Positions 1-6,378 of a stretch of DNA of 16,300 bases are shown in pieces; the stretch's first letter is position 1, and the number at the start of each line of letters is the position of its first letter. The stretch covers positions 1 through 16,300 of the forward strand of contig JAGGZG010000168.1 in assembly GCA_021162125.1 (NCBI GenBank), given 5' to 3'. The DNA comes from Anaerolineae bacterium (GTDB lineage: Bacteria; Chloroflexota; Anaerolineae; JACIWR01). Below the pieces are notes generated by a model. The model saw only the letters and a program-made list of their open reading frames with translations. It did no database searches and was not told the origin of the DNA. The translations under genes and the position numbers were made by a program.

Positions 1-26
1 CCGCGCCTGAGGAGCTAAAGCTGGCT

Positions 27-64
27 GTCCACCTGCGTGGACAGGCGCGTCCACGCAGGTGGAC
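27..64. repeat. Double palindrome (nested inverted repeat)
   Basis: GTCCACCTGCGTGGAC (27-42) and GTCCACGCAGGTGGAC (49-64) are exact reverse complements separated by 6 bases, giving a 16 bp perfect stem. Each arm is also a 6 bp palindrome around a 4-base centre, so the DNA can form one long hairpin or two small ones. No T-run follows on either strand, so it is not a standard terminator. Confidence 0.8.
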
Positions 65-161
65 GCTCGGCTGCAAGCCCTCTAGAGGCGATTTCAATCG
101 CTAACAGAAGTAGCCTGAGCAGTTACCGTAATTCAATCAACGTGTTCTACAGTGAGCGAGC

Positions 162-275
162 AGTCACCCTGAGCGGAACGGAGCGTAGCGAAGTGTAGTC
201 GAAGGGGACTGCGAGCGGGTCTTACGAAGTCGCAAAAGTCTCCTTCGACTCCGCTGCGCTCCGCTCGGGATGACT
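162..275. repeat. Inverted pair of TCGAAGG/GAGCG-type repeats
   Basis: A copy at 162-210 reads agtcaccctgagcgg ... gtcgaaggggact. A diverged copy in the opposite orientation lies at 237-275. Related pieces occur at 339-349 (11 bp identical, TAGTCGAAGGG, also at 196-206) and at about 5098-5118. This is a dispersed intergenic repeat family. The rest of 1-337 shows no gene or promoter that I can support. Confidence 0.65.
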
Positions 276-337
276 TTTGCTGATCTGCACGAATTACGAA
301 AGGGTCTCTGGGTAATAAAAACCTGTGCGGTGTGCCA

Positions 338-829
338 CTAGTCGAAGGGAGGTCGTCGCCAGAGCAATTGTTCGCGGACGGTCAGGTCGGCACCCCGAAT
401 CTTGAAGGCCAGAGCAGCAGCGATGTTGCGCATGACCTGGTAACCGAGCTGGTAGTCATCCTCGCACAGGCGTATCAGATTCTCCCGCTTGATGACCAGG
501 AGCTGTGTAGGCCTGGCCGTGCACCTGGCCGCCGCCGAACGCAAGCCCCGGTCAACCAGAGCCACCTCGCCGAACACCTGGCCTTTGTGCAGAGTAGCGA
601 TGGTCGTCGGGCCAGGGCTAGGCGGATTATCCAGGCCCAGGATGGCCGGGTCCACCTGGATTTCCACCGCACCCTGCACCACGATGTACATCTCGTCGCT
701 AGCGGTGTTCTCTTGGAAGATCAGCTCACCGGCATCGTAGGAGACCGGCTGGCAAATGGTCGCTATCCGTTCGAGTTGGGCATCGTTCAGATCGTAAAAG
801 ATGTCCACTTGACGCAGAATGTGCTTCAT
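338..829 (-). CDS. Cyclic-nucleotide-binding-domain protein (CAP_ED/cNMP type)
   Basis: This 163-residue protein is a stand-alone cNMP-binding beta-roll. The N-terminus (LRQVDIFYDLNDAQLERI) matches the usual lead-in helix. FGEVALVD (86-93) followed by R97-S98-A99 is the phosphate-binding cassette, with the conserved Glu and Arg present. A short insertion (about 60-75) lies between strands. There is no DNA-binding or membrane domain, so it probably acts as a cytoplasmic sensor or regulatory subunit; its partner is unknown. I chose ATG at 829 because GAAGGG lies 9 bases upstream; a GTG at 856 is possible. The gene sits 30 bases after the upstream membrane-protein gene and is probably cotranscribed. 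Its last codons (PPFD-stop) lie in a sequence matching the repeat at 196-206, so the tail may be repeat-derived. Confidence 0.85.
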   Translation of the reverse strand: MKHILRQVDIFYDLNDAQLERIATICQPVSYDAGELIFQENTASDEMYIVVQGAVEIQVDPAILGLDNPPSPGPTTIATLHKGQVFGEVALVDRGLRSAAARCTARPTQLLVIKRENLIRLCEDDYQLGYQVMRNIAAALAFKIRGADLTVREQLLWRRPPFD

Positions 830-859
830 TGGCGTCGTCCCTTCTCTACGTGCCACCGG

Positions 860-1297
860 TCAGGGCGTTGGTGCGCTGGTCTTCTTCCATTCCTCAAACT
901 GCTCGTCGAAGTGCTCCCTGTGCTCGATGTAGAAGCGATCAAAGCGGTCGAAAGCATCCTGCACCAACTGCTCGAAACGCTCCTTAGTCACTATGCTTTT
1001 CACCAGGGTGATCTCGTAGTCGCCAATGCGGTCGGGCAACATAGCGTAAATCCCATCGGCGATGGCCTTCTTATCCATGCCTCGGATGCGGCCCAGGCCC
1101 TCGTCCACGGCCTGCTCGCTCAAACGATAGGCGGCGCAGATGCCCTCATAGATCAAGGGTAGCAACAGTGGCTCGATCAGCGTTTCCAGAGGATACCCCT
1201 GCTTCTCACTTTTTAGCTTGGGGTAAAGGGTGACCAGCAGAGCGAAAAGCCCGCTGGACAGGGCAATGCCCACCAGAAGCCAGATCCAGTCTTGCAT
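860..1297 (-). CDS. Small membrane-anchored protein of unknown function
   Basis: I do not recognise a family. The 145-residue product begins MQDWIWLLVGIALSS, with one hydrophobic helix at about 4-24. A mostly helical, charged domain follows, with Lys/Glu-rich stretches at 100-140 and a short Pro-rich end. This suggests a single-pass anchor with a soluble helical domain. I chose ATG at 1297 because CAGGAGGG lies about 7 bases upstream; an in-frame start at 1372 lacks such a site. It lies between the zinc-ribbon membrane protein and the cNMP-binding protein on the same strand. A link to the cNMP sensor is plausible from position only. Confidence 0.7.
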   Translation of the reverse strand: MQDWIWLLVGIALSSGLFALLVTLYPKLKSEKQGYPLETLIEPLLLPLIYEGICAAYRLSEQAVDEGLGRIRGMDKKAIADGIYAMLPDRIGDYEITLVKSIVTKERFEQLVQDAFDRFDRFYIEHREHFDEQFEEWKKTSAPTP

Positions 1298-1436
1298 GAT
1301 GTCCCTCCTGAAATAGCTTGTAGTCAGCCGATTAAACCGACGAACCCGATTACGCGCCGAGGTACCCGGCACCTTACGATGTCGGCGAACGGGAAAACCT
1401 GGTTTCTTGCTCCGAATTTTTGTAAGATACGGTGGA

Positions 1437-2051
1437 TCATATCACCGGCGGGTAGATTGTGTTCTGAGCAGGGTCGCTCTCTAGGTAAAGCACGTACACG
1501 GGCTGTCCCGCATGGTGCGTGAATCCAACCGGGCGCAGAGTGGTCGTTTCTCCCTCGTAATCCCGGCCACCAACCTGGAAGTTGTAATAAATCGTCCAGG
1601 GGTTCCGCCCGTTGACCGTCACGTTATAGTTCTGGGTCACGTCAACGATGTTTCCCAGCGTCGCCTGGCCCATCCGCAACACGTTCAGCGTCTGCTGGGC
1701 CTTTCGGTAGCGCCAGTTTATGAGGGGTATTCCGGCCCCCAGGAACACCAGCCCCAGAAATGCAAACAGGACACCCGGGAGAAACGCAAAGGTCAGCGGG
1801 CAGCCGACCAGGGTAAAGATGAATCCCAACAGCAAAAAGACGAGCGCCACGATTGACCACCCATCCGAGCCGAGCTTTTTCCAGACAAAGTTCCCCTTGA
1901 AGGCGCGCGGCGGAGGCGGCGGTTCGGGCAGATCGGGGATGGGTGGCGGTGTGGCGGTTGCTTCCGCGGGCGGCGGCAGCGGCCCGCCGCAGTTCTTGCA
2001 GTTGCTGCGAAAAGTCATGTAGTGTGTGCCGCACCAGGGGCAGGTAATCAT
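1437..2051 (-). CDS. Zinc-ribbon membrane protein with DUF3592-like domain
   Basis: This 204-residue protein starts with a four-Cys zinc ribbon (C4-P-W-C7 and C18-K-N-C21). A Pro-rich linker (25-49) and two hydrophobic helices (about 66-84 and 87-112) follow. The C-terminal beta domain (about 125-200) contains VNGRNPWTIYYNFQVGG and ends with YVLYLESDPAQNTIYP. That pattern resembles DUF3592 domains: extracellular or periplasmic, function unknown, often ending in 'vyydPxnP'-like text. ATG at 2051 has GGAGGT 7 bases upstream; a TTG one codon earlier is less likely. It follows cinA by 94 bases. The function is not known; it may be an envelope protein of unclear role. Confidence 0.75.
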   Translation of the reverse strand: MITCPWCGTHYMTFRSNCKNCGGPLPPPAEATATPPPIPDLPEPPPPPRAFKGNFVWKKLGSDGWSIVALVFLLLGFIFTLVGCPLTFAFLPGVLFAFLGLVFLGAGIPLINWRYRKAQQTLNVLRMGQATLGNIVDVTQNYNVTVNGRNPWTIYYNFQVGGRDYEGETTTLRPVGFTHHAGQPVYVLYLESDPAQNTIYPPVI

Positions 2052-2121
2052 CAATGCGACCTCCGATTTGGGATTTTCCGGTTCAACTCGCTCAGGAACG
2101 CGCCGCTTTTCACGTTCTGTT

Positions 2122-2144
2122 CGCCATCCTCACACAGAATGGCG
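2122..2144 (-). other. Small hairpin just after cinA
   Basis: CGCCAT (2122-2127) pairs with ATGGCG (2139-2144) directly beyond the cinA stop. The stem is only 6 bp and no T-run follows on the minus strand, so a terminator role is weakly supported. Confidence 0.3.
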
Positions 2145-2145
2145 G

Positions 2146-3384
2146 TTATTGACTGAGAAGGTGCTTTCTGACCAGGTCGAGGGCGCGGGTGGAGACCCAC
2201 TGCTGGGCAAGCTCCGACGTTCCCCCATACTTCATACTGTGGCAGATGGTGTCGCCGGGGCTGCTCAGGGCTGCGAATGAGGTCCCCGTGGTCGCCGCGT
2301 AGAGAGTCTCCCCCGGTTCCATGCTGCCCATGACGGCCAGGCCCAGGTCTGTGACCCGCGCCAGCCGAATATGCTCCGCGATCAGGGATGCCACCTGTGG
2401 CTGGACAAGTCCCCCCTCGATCTGCGCGTCGCTCAGGCCGAGGACTTCACGGGCCTCTGCCGGGGTCTGTAACACGAGGCCGGCGGCTAGAACCTGCTGG
2501 CCTTGTGGGCAACCAGCCAGGCGCTGGGCAATCAGCCCGCCCGTGTTGGTCTCTACGATGGCGATGCGTAGCCCGCGCTCCGCGAGCAGCCGGGTCACGA
2601 CTTCCTCGATGGTTTCCTCGTCCACCCCGTAAATCGCGTCGCCGAGCCGATCTCTCACCTGCCGCTCCATTTCGGCGATGAGTGTGTCCGCCAACTTCTC
2701 GCTGGCTGCTTTTGCCGTGATGCGCACATCGGTCTGGCCGGGATGGGCCGAGAGGCCAACAGTGGGGTTGGGAGATGCCATCAGGTCACTGATGAGATCG
2801 TCAATGGTACTTTCACCAATGCCGCAGGTACGGAGTGTTTTGCTCTTGATGATCACCTCCCCCGTGTGGAGCTTATTCTTCAGATAGGGGAGGACATCGT
2901 TTTCCATGAGGTACTTCAACTCGCGCGGCACGCCGGGAAGGGAGATCACGATCCCCTGCGGGGTCTCGACAATGAACGCCGGGGCTGTGCCAACGGGATT
3001 TTCCACGACGATGCTGCCCTGCGGGACGAATGCCTGCCGCCGGTTATTCTCCCTGGCAGCGGTGCCCCAGCGGGCAAAGAGCTCTTGAATGTGCATCCAG
3101 AGGTCTTCCTTAAAAGTGAGAGGATGTTCGGTCGCTTCTGCCACTGCCTCACGGGTGACGTCGTCCACTGTCGGTCCCAGCCCACCGGTGGTGATGACCA
3201 CGTCAGAGCGGCTCAACGCCTGGCGGATCGCCGTTGCGATGCGTTGAACGTTATCCCCGACGGTGGTGCGAAAATAGATGTTTAGACCTATCCTGCTGAG
3301 CTGCTGCGAGAGGTAGGCCGCATTGGTGTCTACGATGGTCCCCAGCAGCAACTCTGTCCCTGTGGTGATGATTTCGGCCTGCAT
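2146..3384 (-). CDS. cinA: CinA-like protein, deamidase site degenerate
   Basis: This is a full-length CinA (412 residues from ATG 3384). The N-terminal MoaB/MogA-like (COG1058) domain is well conserved: MQAEIITTGTELLLG at the start, then ITTGGLGPTVDDVTRE, and a later LPGVPREL. In the family this domain hydrolyses ADP-ribose. The C-terminal PncC domain (about 255-412), which normally deamidates nicotinamide mononucleotide, is recognisable (LLAERGLRIAIVE..TGG). However, the usual ESCTGG reads ETNTGG, and the AYSNxxK segment reads LQTPAEA. The catalytic Ser, Tyr and Lys are therefore absent, and the late GIAGP loop reads GSMEPGE. This suggests lost or altered deamidase activity. A TTG at 3405 is an alternative start. 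GAGGAG lies 14 bases before the ATG, which is rather far. Confidence 0.93.
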   Translation of the reverse strand: MQAEIITTGTELLLGTIVDTNAAYLSQQLSRIGLNIYFRTTVGDNVQRIATAIRQALSRSDVVITTGGLGPTVDDVTREAVAEATEHPLTFKEDLWMHIQELFARWGTAARENNRRQAFVPQGSIVVENPVGTAPAFIVETPQGIVISLPGVPRELKYLMENDVLPYLKNKLHTGEVIIKSKTLRTCGIGESTIDDLISDLMASPNPTVGLSAHPGQTDVRITAKAASEKLADTLIAEMERQVRDRLGDAIYGVDEETIEEVVTRLLAERGLRIAIVETNTGGLIAQRLAGCPQGQQVLAAGLVLQTPAEAREVLGLSDAQIEGGLVQPQVASLIAEHIRLARVTDLGLAVMGSMEPGETLYAATTGTSFAALSSPGDTICHSMKYGGTSELAQQWVSTRALDLVRKHLLSQ

Positions 3385-3456
3385 CTGTGGTGAAACGCTC
3401 CTCAAGACGTGGCATGTACGTCAAAAGATAGTCATCGCGACCAGGAGATGGTTCAC

Positions 3457-3678
3457 AATAGGTTGACACTTTTTTCTATAGGCCGTCTGATGACGATGGA
3501 TCTGATAGAGTGATCGTCTCAAAACAGGCGGTTTTTGCACCCAAGCTCGTTTGCCCCGAGCTGAAGCTCAGCCTGGGGGTTCAGCCCCAGGCAACCCGGC
3601 AACGGTTTCGCTTGATTCTGTATTCAATGTGTATTGGGCACAGAAAATTACTACGCAAAACAAAAGTGTCAACCTATT
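3457..3678. mobile_element. MITE-like element with 17 bp terminal inverted repeats
   Basis: AATAGGTTGACACTTTT (3457-3473) is repeated exactly in reverse complement at 3662-3678. A second inverted match, GATGGTTCA (3447-3455) with TGAACCATC (3691-3699), lies just outside, at unequal spacing. The interior has no gene but contains two hairpins: GAGC/GCTC at 3558-3569, and GCCTGGGG/CCCCAGGC at 3571-3592. No clear target-site duplication is visible. The TTGACA inside each end could also act as a -35 box. Apart from this element, the 3385-3811 gap holds nothing I can name. Confidence 0.6.
3571..3592. repeat. GC hairpin inside the MITE-like element
   Basis: GCCTGGGG (3571-3578) pairs with CCCCAGGC (3585-3592) around a 6-base loop. 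A smaller hairpin, GAGC/GCTC, precedes it at 3558-3569. No T-run follows, so it is probably a repeat core rather than a terminator. Confidence 0.65.
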
Positions 3679-3811
3679 TCAGCCCATAATTGAACCATCC
3701 CCGAATTGCGAATAGTATTTGCCTCAGAGGATGTCCGAGGATTCACCACAAAGGCTTTGTGCCTTTGTGTCTTGGCGGTTATATCTGCCTCTCGATTTTT
3801 CAGACACGCTC

Positions 3812-5023
3812 TCAGATGACCAGTTTCTCGGTGGAGACAACCACTTCCCCCCGGGCGAAGCGCTCGAAGCAGAAGGGGTTGTCTTCAGGACGCGTCTCGC
3901 CGGTGATCATGGCCACCACGTAGCGGCTGCCCTCCGGCGAGGCCATCACGCCGTGACCGGAGTAACCCACGTTCAAGAAGAGGCCGGGCACGTCGGGGTA
4001 AGGACCGAGGATGGGTTTGTGATCCGGGGTGATGGTGTACTGCCCGGCGCTGAGGAACACGTCCTCTCGCTTGAGGCTCGCTGCCACCTTTTCCCAGAAG
4101 GGAGCCAGTTTCATCACCTCTTCCAGCACCAGGGCTGGGAAAGTCCAGTCGGTGGGTACCCTTTCCAGGGGCTCGGCTGGCTGCTCCGGCAGGGCATCCG
4201 CCCAGCCCAGGGCCGCCCCGCCGACCTCTGGCCGCCAGTAAGCCCCGCTGCCCAAGTCAATGGTCATCGGCGCGTCCTGGGGGATGTCTGGGTGTGGGGC
4301 GAGGATGAATTTCTGGCGGCGGAGGATGGTCAGCGGCAATTCGGCGCCGGCCAACTGGGCCACCTTGCCGGAGAAGGGCCCGGCGGCGATGACCACTGTG
4401 CGGGTGGCAATCGTCCCCCGATTGGTCTCCACGCCAGCGACCCCCTGCTTATCCACCACGATGTTAGTGACCTTTGTGCGCAGCAAAAACCGCGCGTCAC
4501 TGCCCTTGGCAAAGCCGTAGGTTAACTCGTGGGCGGAAAGCCACCCATCTTTGGCCCGCCAGGTCGCGGCCGTGACCCGGGGAGACGCCCACGGGAAGTG
4601 ATGACGCACCTCATCACCGGTCCAGAACTCCACATCGTCCAGGCCGATGCTCCGTTGGTGGGCCACCTGTGCCCGTAGCCTTTCCGGCCCGTCGGGGTCG
4701 GCGGTGAAAAAGAGATAACCCTGCTGATGCAAGCCGATGTTGTAGCCGGGAATGCCGATCACGTCGGCGAAGTTCTCGAACACGGCGATGCTGGCCTTCA
4801 TCATAGCTACGTTTTCTGGCTCGCTGAACTGGGCGCGGAAGCACTCCTCGGAGGCGGTGGTGGTCAGGCTGGCCAGGCTGTCACGCATCTCCAGCACGAC
4901 GGTATCCAGGCCAGCTTTGCTGGCGTAGAAAGCGGTAGCCACACCCAGCACGCCCCCGCCGATGATGATGACCTCCGCCTGGGAAGGGAAAGTCTGCGCA
5001 TCGGGAATGAATATCTTGCCCAT
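3812..5023 (-). CDS. FAD-dependent oxidoreductase (DAO family; glycine/sarcosine/D-amino-acid oxidase type)
   Basis: This 403-residue flavoenzyme of the DAO (PF01266) family oxidises an amine or amino acid at the expense of FAD. The exact substrate cannot be read from sequence; sarcosine-, glycine- or proline-like compounds are typical. The N-terminal Rossmann motif is AEVIIIGGGVLGVATAFYASKAG (about 17-38; glycines at 22, 24 and 27), followed by TVVLE, whose Glu should bind the FAD ribose. TVVIAAGPFS is the second FAD-contacting segment. The C-terminal TPDHKPILGP...GYSGHGVMASPE closes the FAD site and is typical of sarcosine-oxidase beta-like members. There is no signal peptide, so it is cytoplasmic. 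ATG at 5023 has AAGGAG 7 bases upstream; GTG at 5026 is an alternative. No partner subunit lies nearby, so it is probably a single-gene enzyme. Confidence 0.9.
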   Translation of the reverse strand: MGKIFIPDAQTFPSQAEVIIIGGGVLGVATAFYASKAGLDTVVLEMRDSLASLTTTASEECFRAQFSEPENVAMMKASIAVFENFADVIGIPGYNIGLHQQGYLFFTADPDGPERLRAQVAHQRSIGLDDVEFWTGDEVRHHFPWASPRVTAATWRAKDGWLSAHELTYGFAKGSDARFLLRTKVTNIVVDKQGVAGVETNRGTIATRTVVIAAGPFSGKVAQLAGAELPLTILRRQKFILAPHPDIPQDAPMTIDLGSGAYWRPEVGGAALGWADALPEQPAEPLERVPTDWTFPALVLEEVMKLAPFWEKVAASLKREDVFLSAGQYTITPDHKPILGPYPDVPGLFLNVGYSGHGVMASPEGSRYVVAMITGETRPEDNPFCFERFARGEVVVSTEKLVI

Positions 5024-5097
5024 CACTCTCTCCTTCGAGATTTGGTAGTCTCCCCCTTGTGTGTTGGTGCTTCTCGTCTGCCCCGCCGGGCGCTAAC

Positions 5098-5200
5098 CCT
5101 TCGACTGGGCTCAGCCGAACGGTGGGAAGCCCCCTCCGGGGGCTTCAGAGGTCCGGAGGGCCTTGTATCTCGTAGCCCGAACGTTCACGTTCGGACGAGA
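5098..5200. repeat. Cluster of palindromic repeats between two genes
   Basis: Three units lie side by side. A cccttcgactgggctcag copy (5098-5115) belongs to the same family as the repeats at 162-275. GAAGCCCCC/GGGGGCTTC forms a 9 bp perfect stem at 5126-5146. A 33 bp imperfect palindrome at 5168-5200 pairs TCTCGT with ACGAGA and CGAACG with CGTTCG around TTCA. They follow the COG1579 gene on the minus strand and could end its transcript, but no T-run is present. Confidence 0.7.
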
Positions 5201-5213
5201 CACGTCACCAACT

Positions 5214-5915
5214 CTAGCGCGTGTAAAGAATGCGGCCACAGCTTCCGCAAAAAACCAAGACGTCACCCTGGCGTACCTGTTGTGCCTTACTGGAGGGCAG
5301 GCTGACCCGGCAGCCCTGGCAAGTGCCTTCTTGGAGGAGGGCGACGGCCTGGCCGCCTTTGCGCCGCCGCAGGTCGTCGTAGGTTTCCAGGTCATCCGGG
5401 GGGATGGCCGCACGTAGGGCCTGGCGTTTTTCGCTCAGGGCGGCCAGGCTGGCTTGCAACTCTGCGCGTTCCGCGGTCAGCCGTTCCTGCTCCGCACGCC
5501 ACCGCTCTTCGACCTGGGCCAGGTGTGCTCGTGCGCTGTGGGCCTGCTCCTGGCTCTCCTCGACTTCGATCATCACCTCTAGGATGACGTCCTCAAACTG
5601 GCTCTTACGTCTCCTGAGGTATTCGTTCTCCTCCTGCAGGCTGGTCAACTCCTTGGGGTTTCTCACTGTGCCGCCATACAGCCGTTGTTCGTTGGCCTCC
5701 AGCTTATCGGCCAGGCTGGCGTTCTCCAGTTCCAGATCACGGAGTCTGGCCTGCAGCCGGTGAAGCTCTTGCTCCACCGTCTGCAGATCAAGGTGGGCCT
5801 GGCGCAGTTCTTCCGTCTCACCCAGGCTGGCCTCAACCTCCTGCAGGCGGCGGGTCAGGCGGTCGAATTCGGAGTCGGTGCATTGCAAGCGGTAAAGTCG
5901 TTCTGTACGGTGCAT
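5214..5915 (-). CDS. COG1579 coiled-coil / C4 zinc-ribbon protein
   Basis: This 233-residue cytoplasmic protein matches the COG1579 (DUF164, CT398-like) family. Residues about 15-165 are a long charged coiled coil. LYGGTVRNPKEL (79-90) in its middle is the family signature. The C-terminus is a C4 zinc ribbon: C199-x2-C202 and C223-x2-C226. Family members are predicted nucleic-acid-binding or scaffold proteins; the precise role is unsettled. ATG at 5915 has AGGAG 7 bases upstream, so the start is firm. Transcription probably begins near 6159 at a strong promoter and passes a structured leader with an intrinsic terminator, which suggests attenuation or a separate small RNA upstream. Confidence 0.88.
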   Translation of the reverse strand: MHRTERLYRLQCTDSEFDRLTRRLQEVEASLGETEELRQAHLDLQTVEQELHRLQARLRDLELENASLADKLEANEQRLYGGTVRNPKELTSLQEENEYLRRRKSQFEDVILEVMIEVEESQEQAHSARAHLAQVEERWRAEQERLTAERAELQASLAALSEKRQALRAAIPPDDLETYDDLRRRKGGQAVALLQEGTCQGCRVSLPSSKAQQVRQGDVLVFCGSCGRILYTR

Positions 5916-5984
5916 GGGGCTCTCCTGACGTGGTCGCTATGAGCCAGCCGCCAGGTCTGGCACTTTTGGCTGTCACGTGGCAAA

Positions 5985-6020
5985 CAAAAAGAGCCCAATG
6001 CCTGTGCGCATCAGGCTCTT
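5985..6020 (-). terminator. Intrinsic terminator in the leader
   Basis: On the minus strand AAGAGCC (6020-6014) pairs with GGCTCTT (5995-5989), and the T-run extends to 5985. An inner GCCTG/CAGGC pairing is a possible alternative fold. Confidence 0.7.
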
Positions 6021-6159
6021 CCCAGCAGGTTAGTAGGGACAGGGGTCACTCCCCTGTCGAGCGCCACCGGCCGATCCAGGGTATGTACTTTCAAGTAAAG
6101 GGAGTAAAAAAGAGGGCTACTCGTCCTCATGGCGTTGCGTCACCCCGACTGTCTGTGTG
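5985..6159 (-). ncRNA. Structured leader or small RNA upstream of the COG1579 gene
   Basis: About 175 nt lie between a consensus promoter and an intrinsic terminator on the minus strand, 70 bases before the COG1579 start. Visible structure: GACAGGGG/CCCCTGTC, a perfect 8 bp stem (6038-6058); a possible long-range pairing of CGCCA with TGGCG; and GAGTA with TACTC. The upstream GAG-ta-GCCC could pair with the terminator's GGGCTC, as in an antiterminator. The segment ATGAGGACGAGTAG resembles the 5' part of T-box leaders, but the T-box core AGGGTGGNACCGCG is absent. I cannot assign a known class; it may be a leader or a free-standing RNA. Confidence 0.45.
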
Positions 6160-6165
6160 AAGCCG

Positions 6166-6194
6166 ATTATATCACACTCTCTCTGAGGGGGCAA
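6166..6194 (-). promoter_or_regulatory. Consensus sigma-70-type promoter for leader and COG1579 gene
   Basis: On the minus strand TTGCCC (6194-6189), a 17-base spacer and a perfect TATAAT (6171-6166) are visible. The -10 box is preceded by GTGTGA, as in the promoter at 11077-11105. Transcription should start near 6159. Confidence 0.75.
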
Positions 6195-6204
6195 GTATGT
6201 ATTA

Positions 6205-6219
6205 AGGTGCAGCGCACCT
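6205..6219. repeat. Short hairpin AGGTGC/GCACCT
   Basis: A perfect 6 bp stem with a 3-base loop lies between the leader promoter and the inverted-repeat element. It has no T-run on either strand; a role is not evident. Confidence 0.5.
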
Positions 6220-6238
6220 GGGTGGCTACTGTATCTCC

Positions 6239-6378
6239 AATGTCATTGAGTTAAGGAATCGCCCAGACCTCCGAGGTCTTGTGCGGCCCTTGCGCGACGG
6301 GAATTTGCAGCAAATTCGGCATAATTTGCACCTGTGAGTCTCCACCGGAGACCTCGGAGGTCTTATCTTAATGACATT
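6239..6378. mobile_element. 140 bp inverted-repeat element overlapping a gene's 3' end
   Basis: The left end has AATGTCATT (6239-6247) and the palindrome AGACCTCCGAGGTCT (6265-6279). The right end has the same two pieces in reverse complement: AGACCTCGGAGGTCT (6349-6363) and AATGACATT (6370-6378). Between them GAATTTG/CAAATTC forms a hairpin (6301-6317). There is no ORF, so it looks like a non-autonomous palindromic element. Its right end contains the last codons and stop of the glycosyltransferase gene ending at 6363. Confidence 0.65.

Noticed and set aside
1..337. A CRISPR array suspected from the repeats at the window start
   Set aside because: The repeats are inverted and diverged, with no regular direct repeats or equal spacers.
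332..1162. A 276-codon plus-strand reading frame
   Set aside because: It is antisense to the cNMP-binding gene and the small membrane-protein gene, both of which have clear protein features and ribosome-binding sites.
5985..6160. A canonical T-box riboswitch
   Set aside because: A stem-I-like ATGAGGACGAGTAG is present, but the conserved AGGGTGGNACCGCG core is missing and the downstream gene is not a tRNA synthetase or amino-acid gene.
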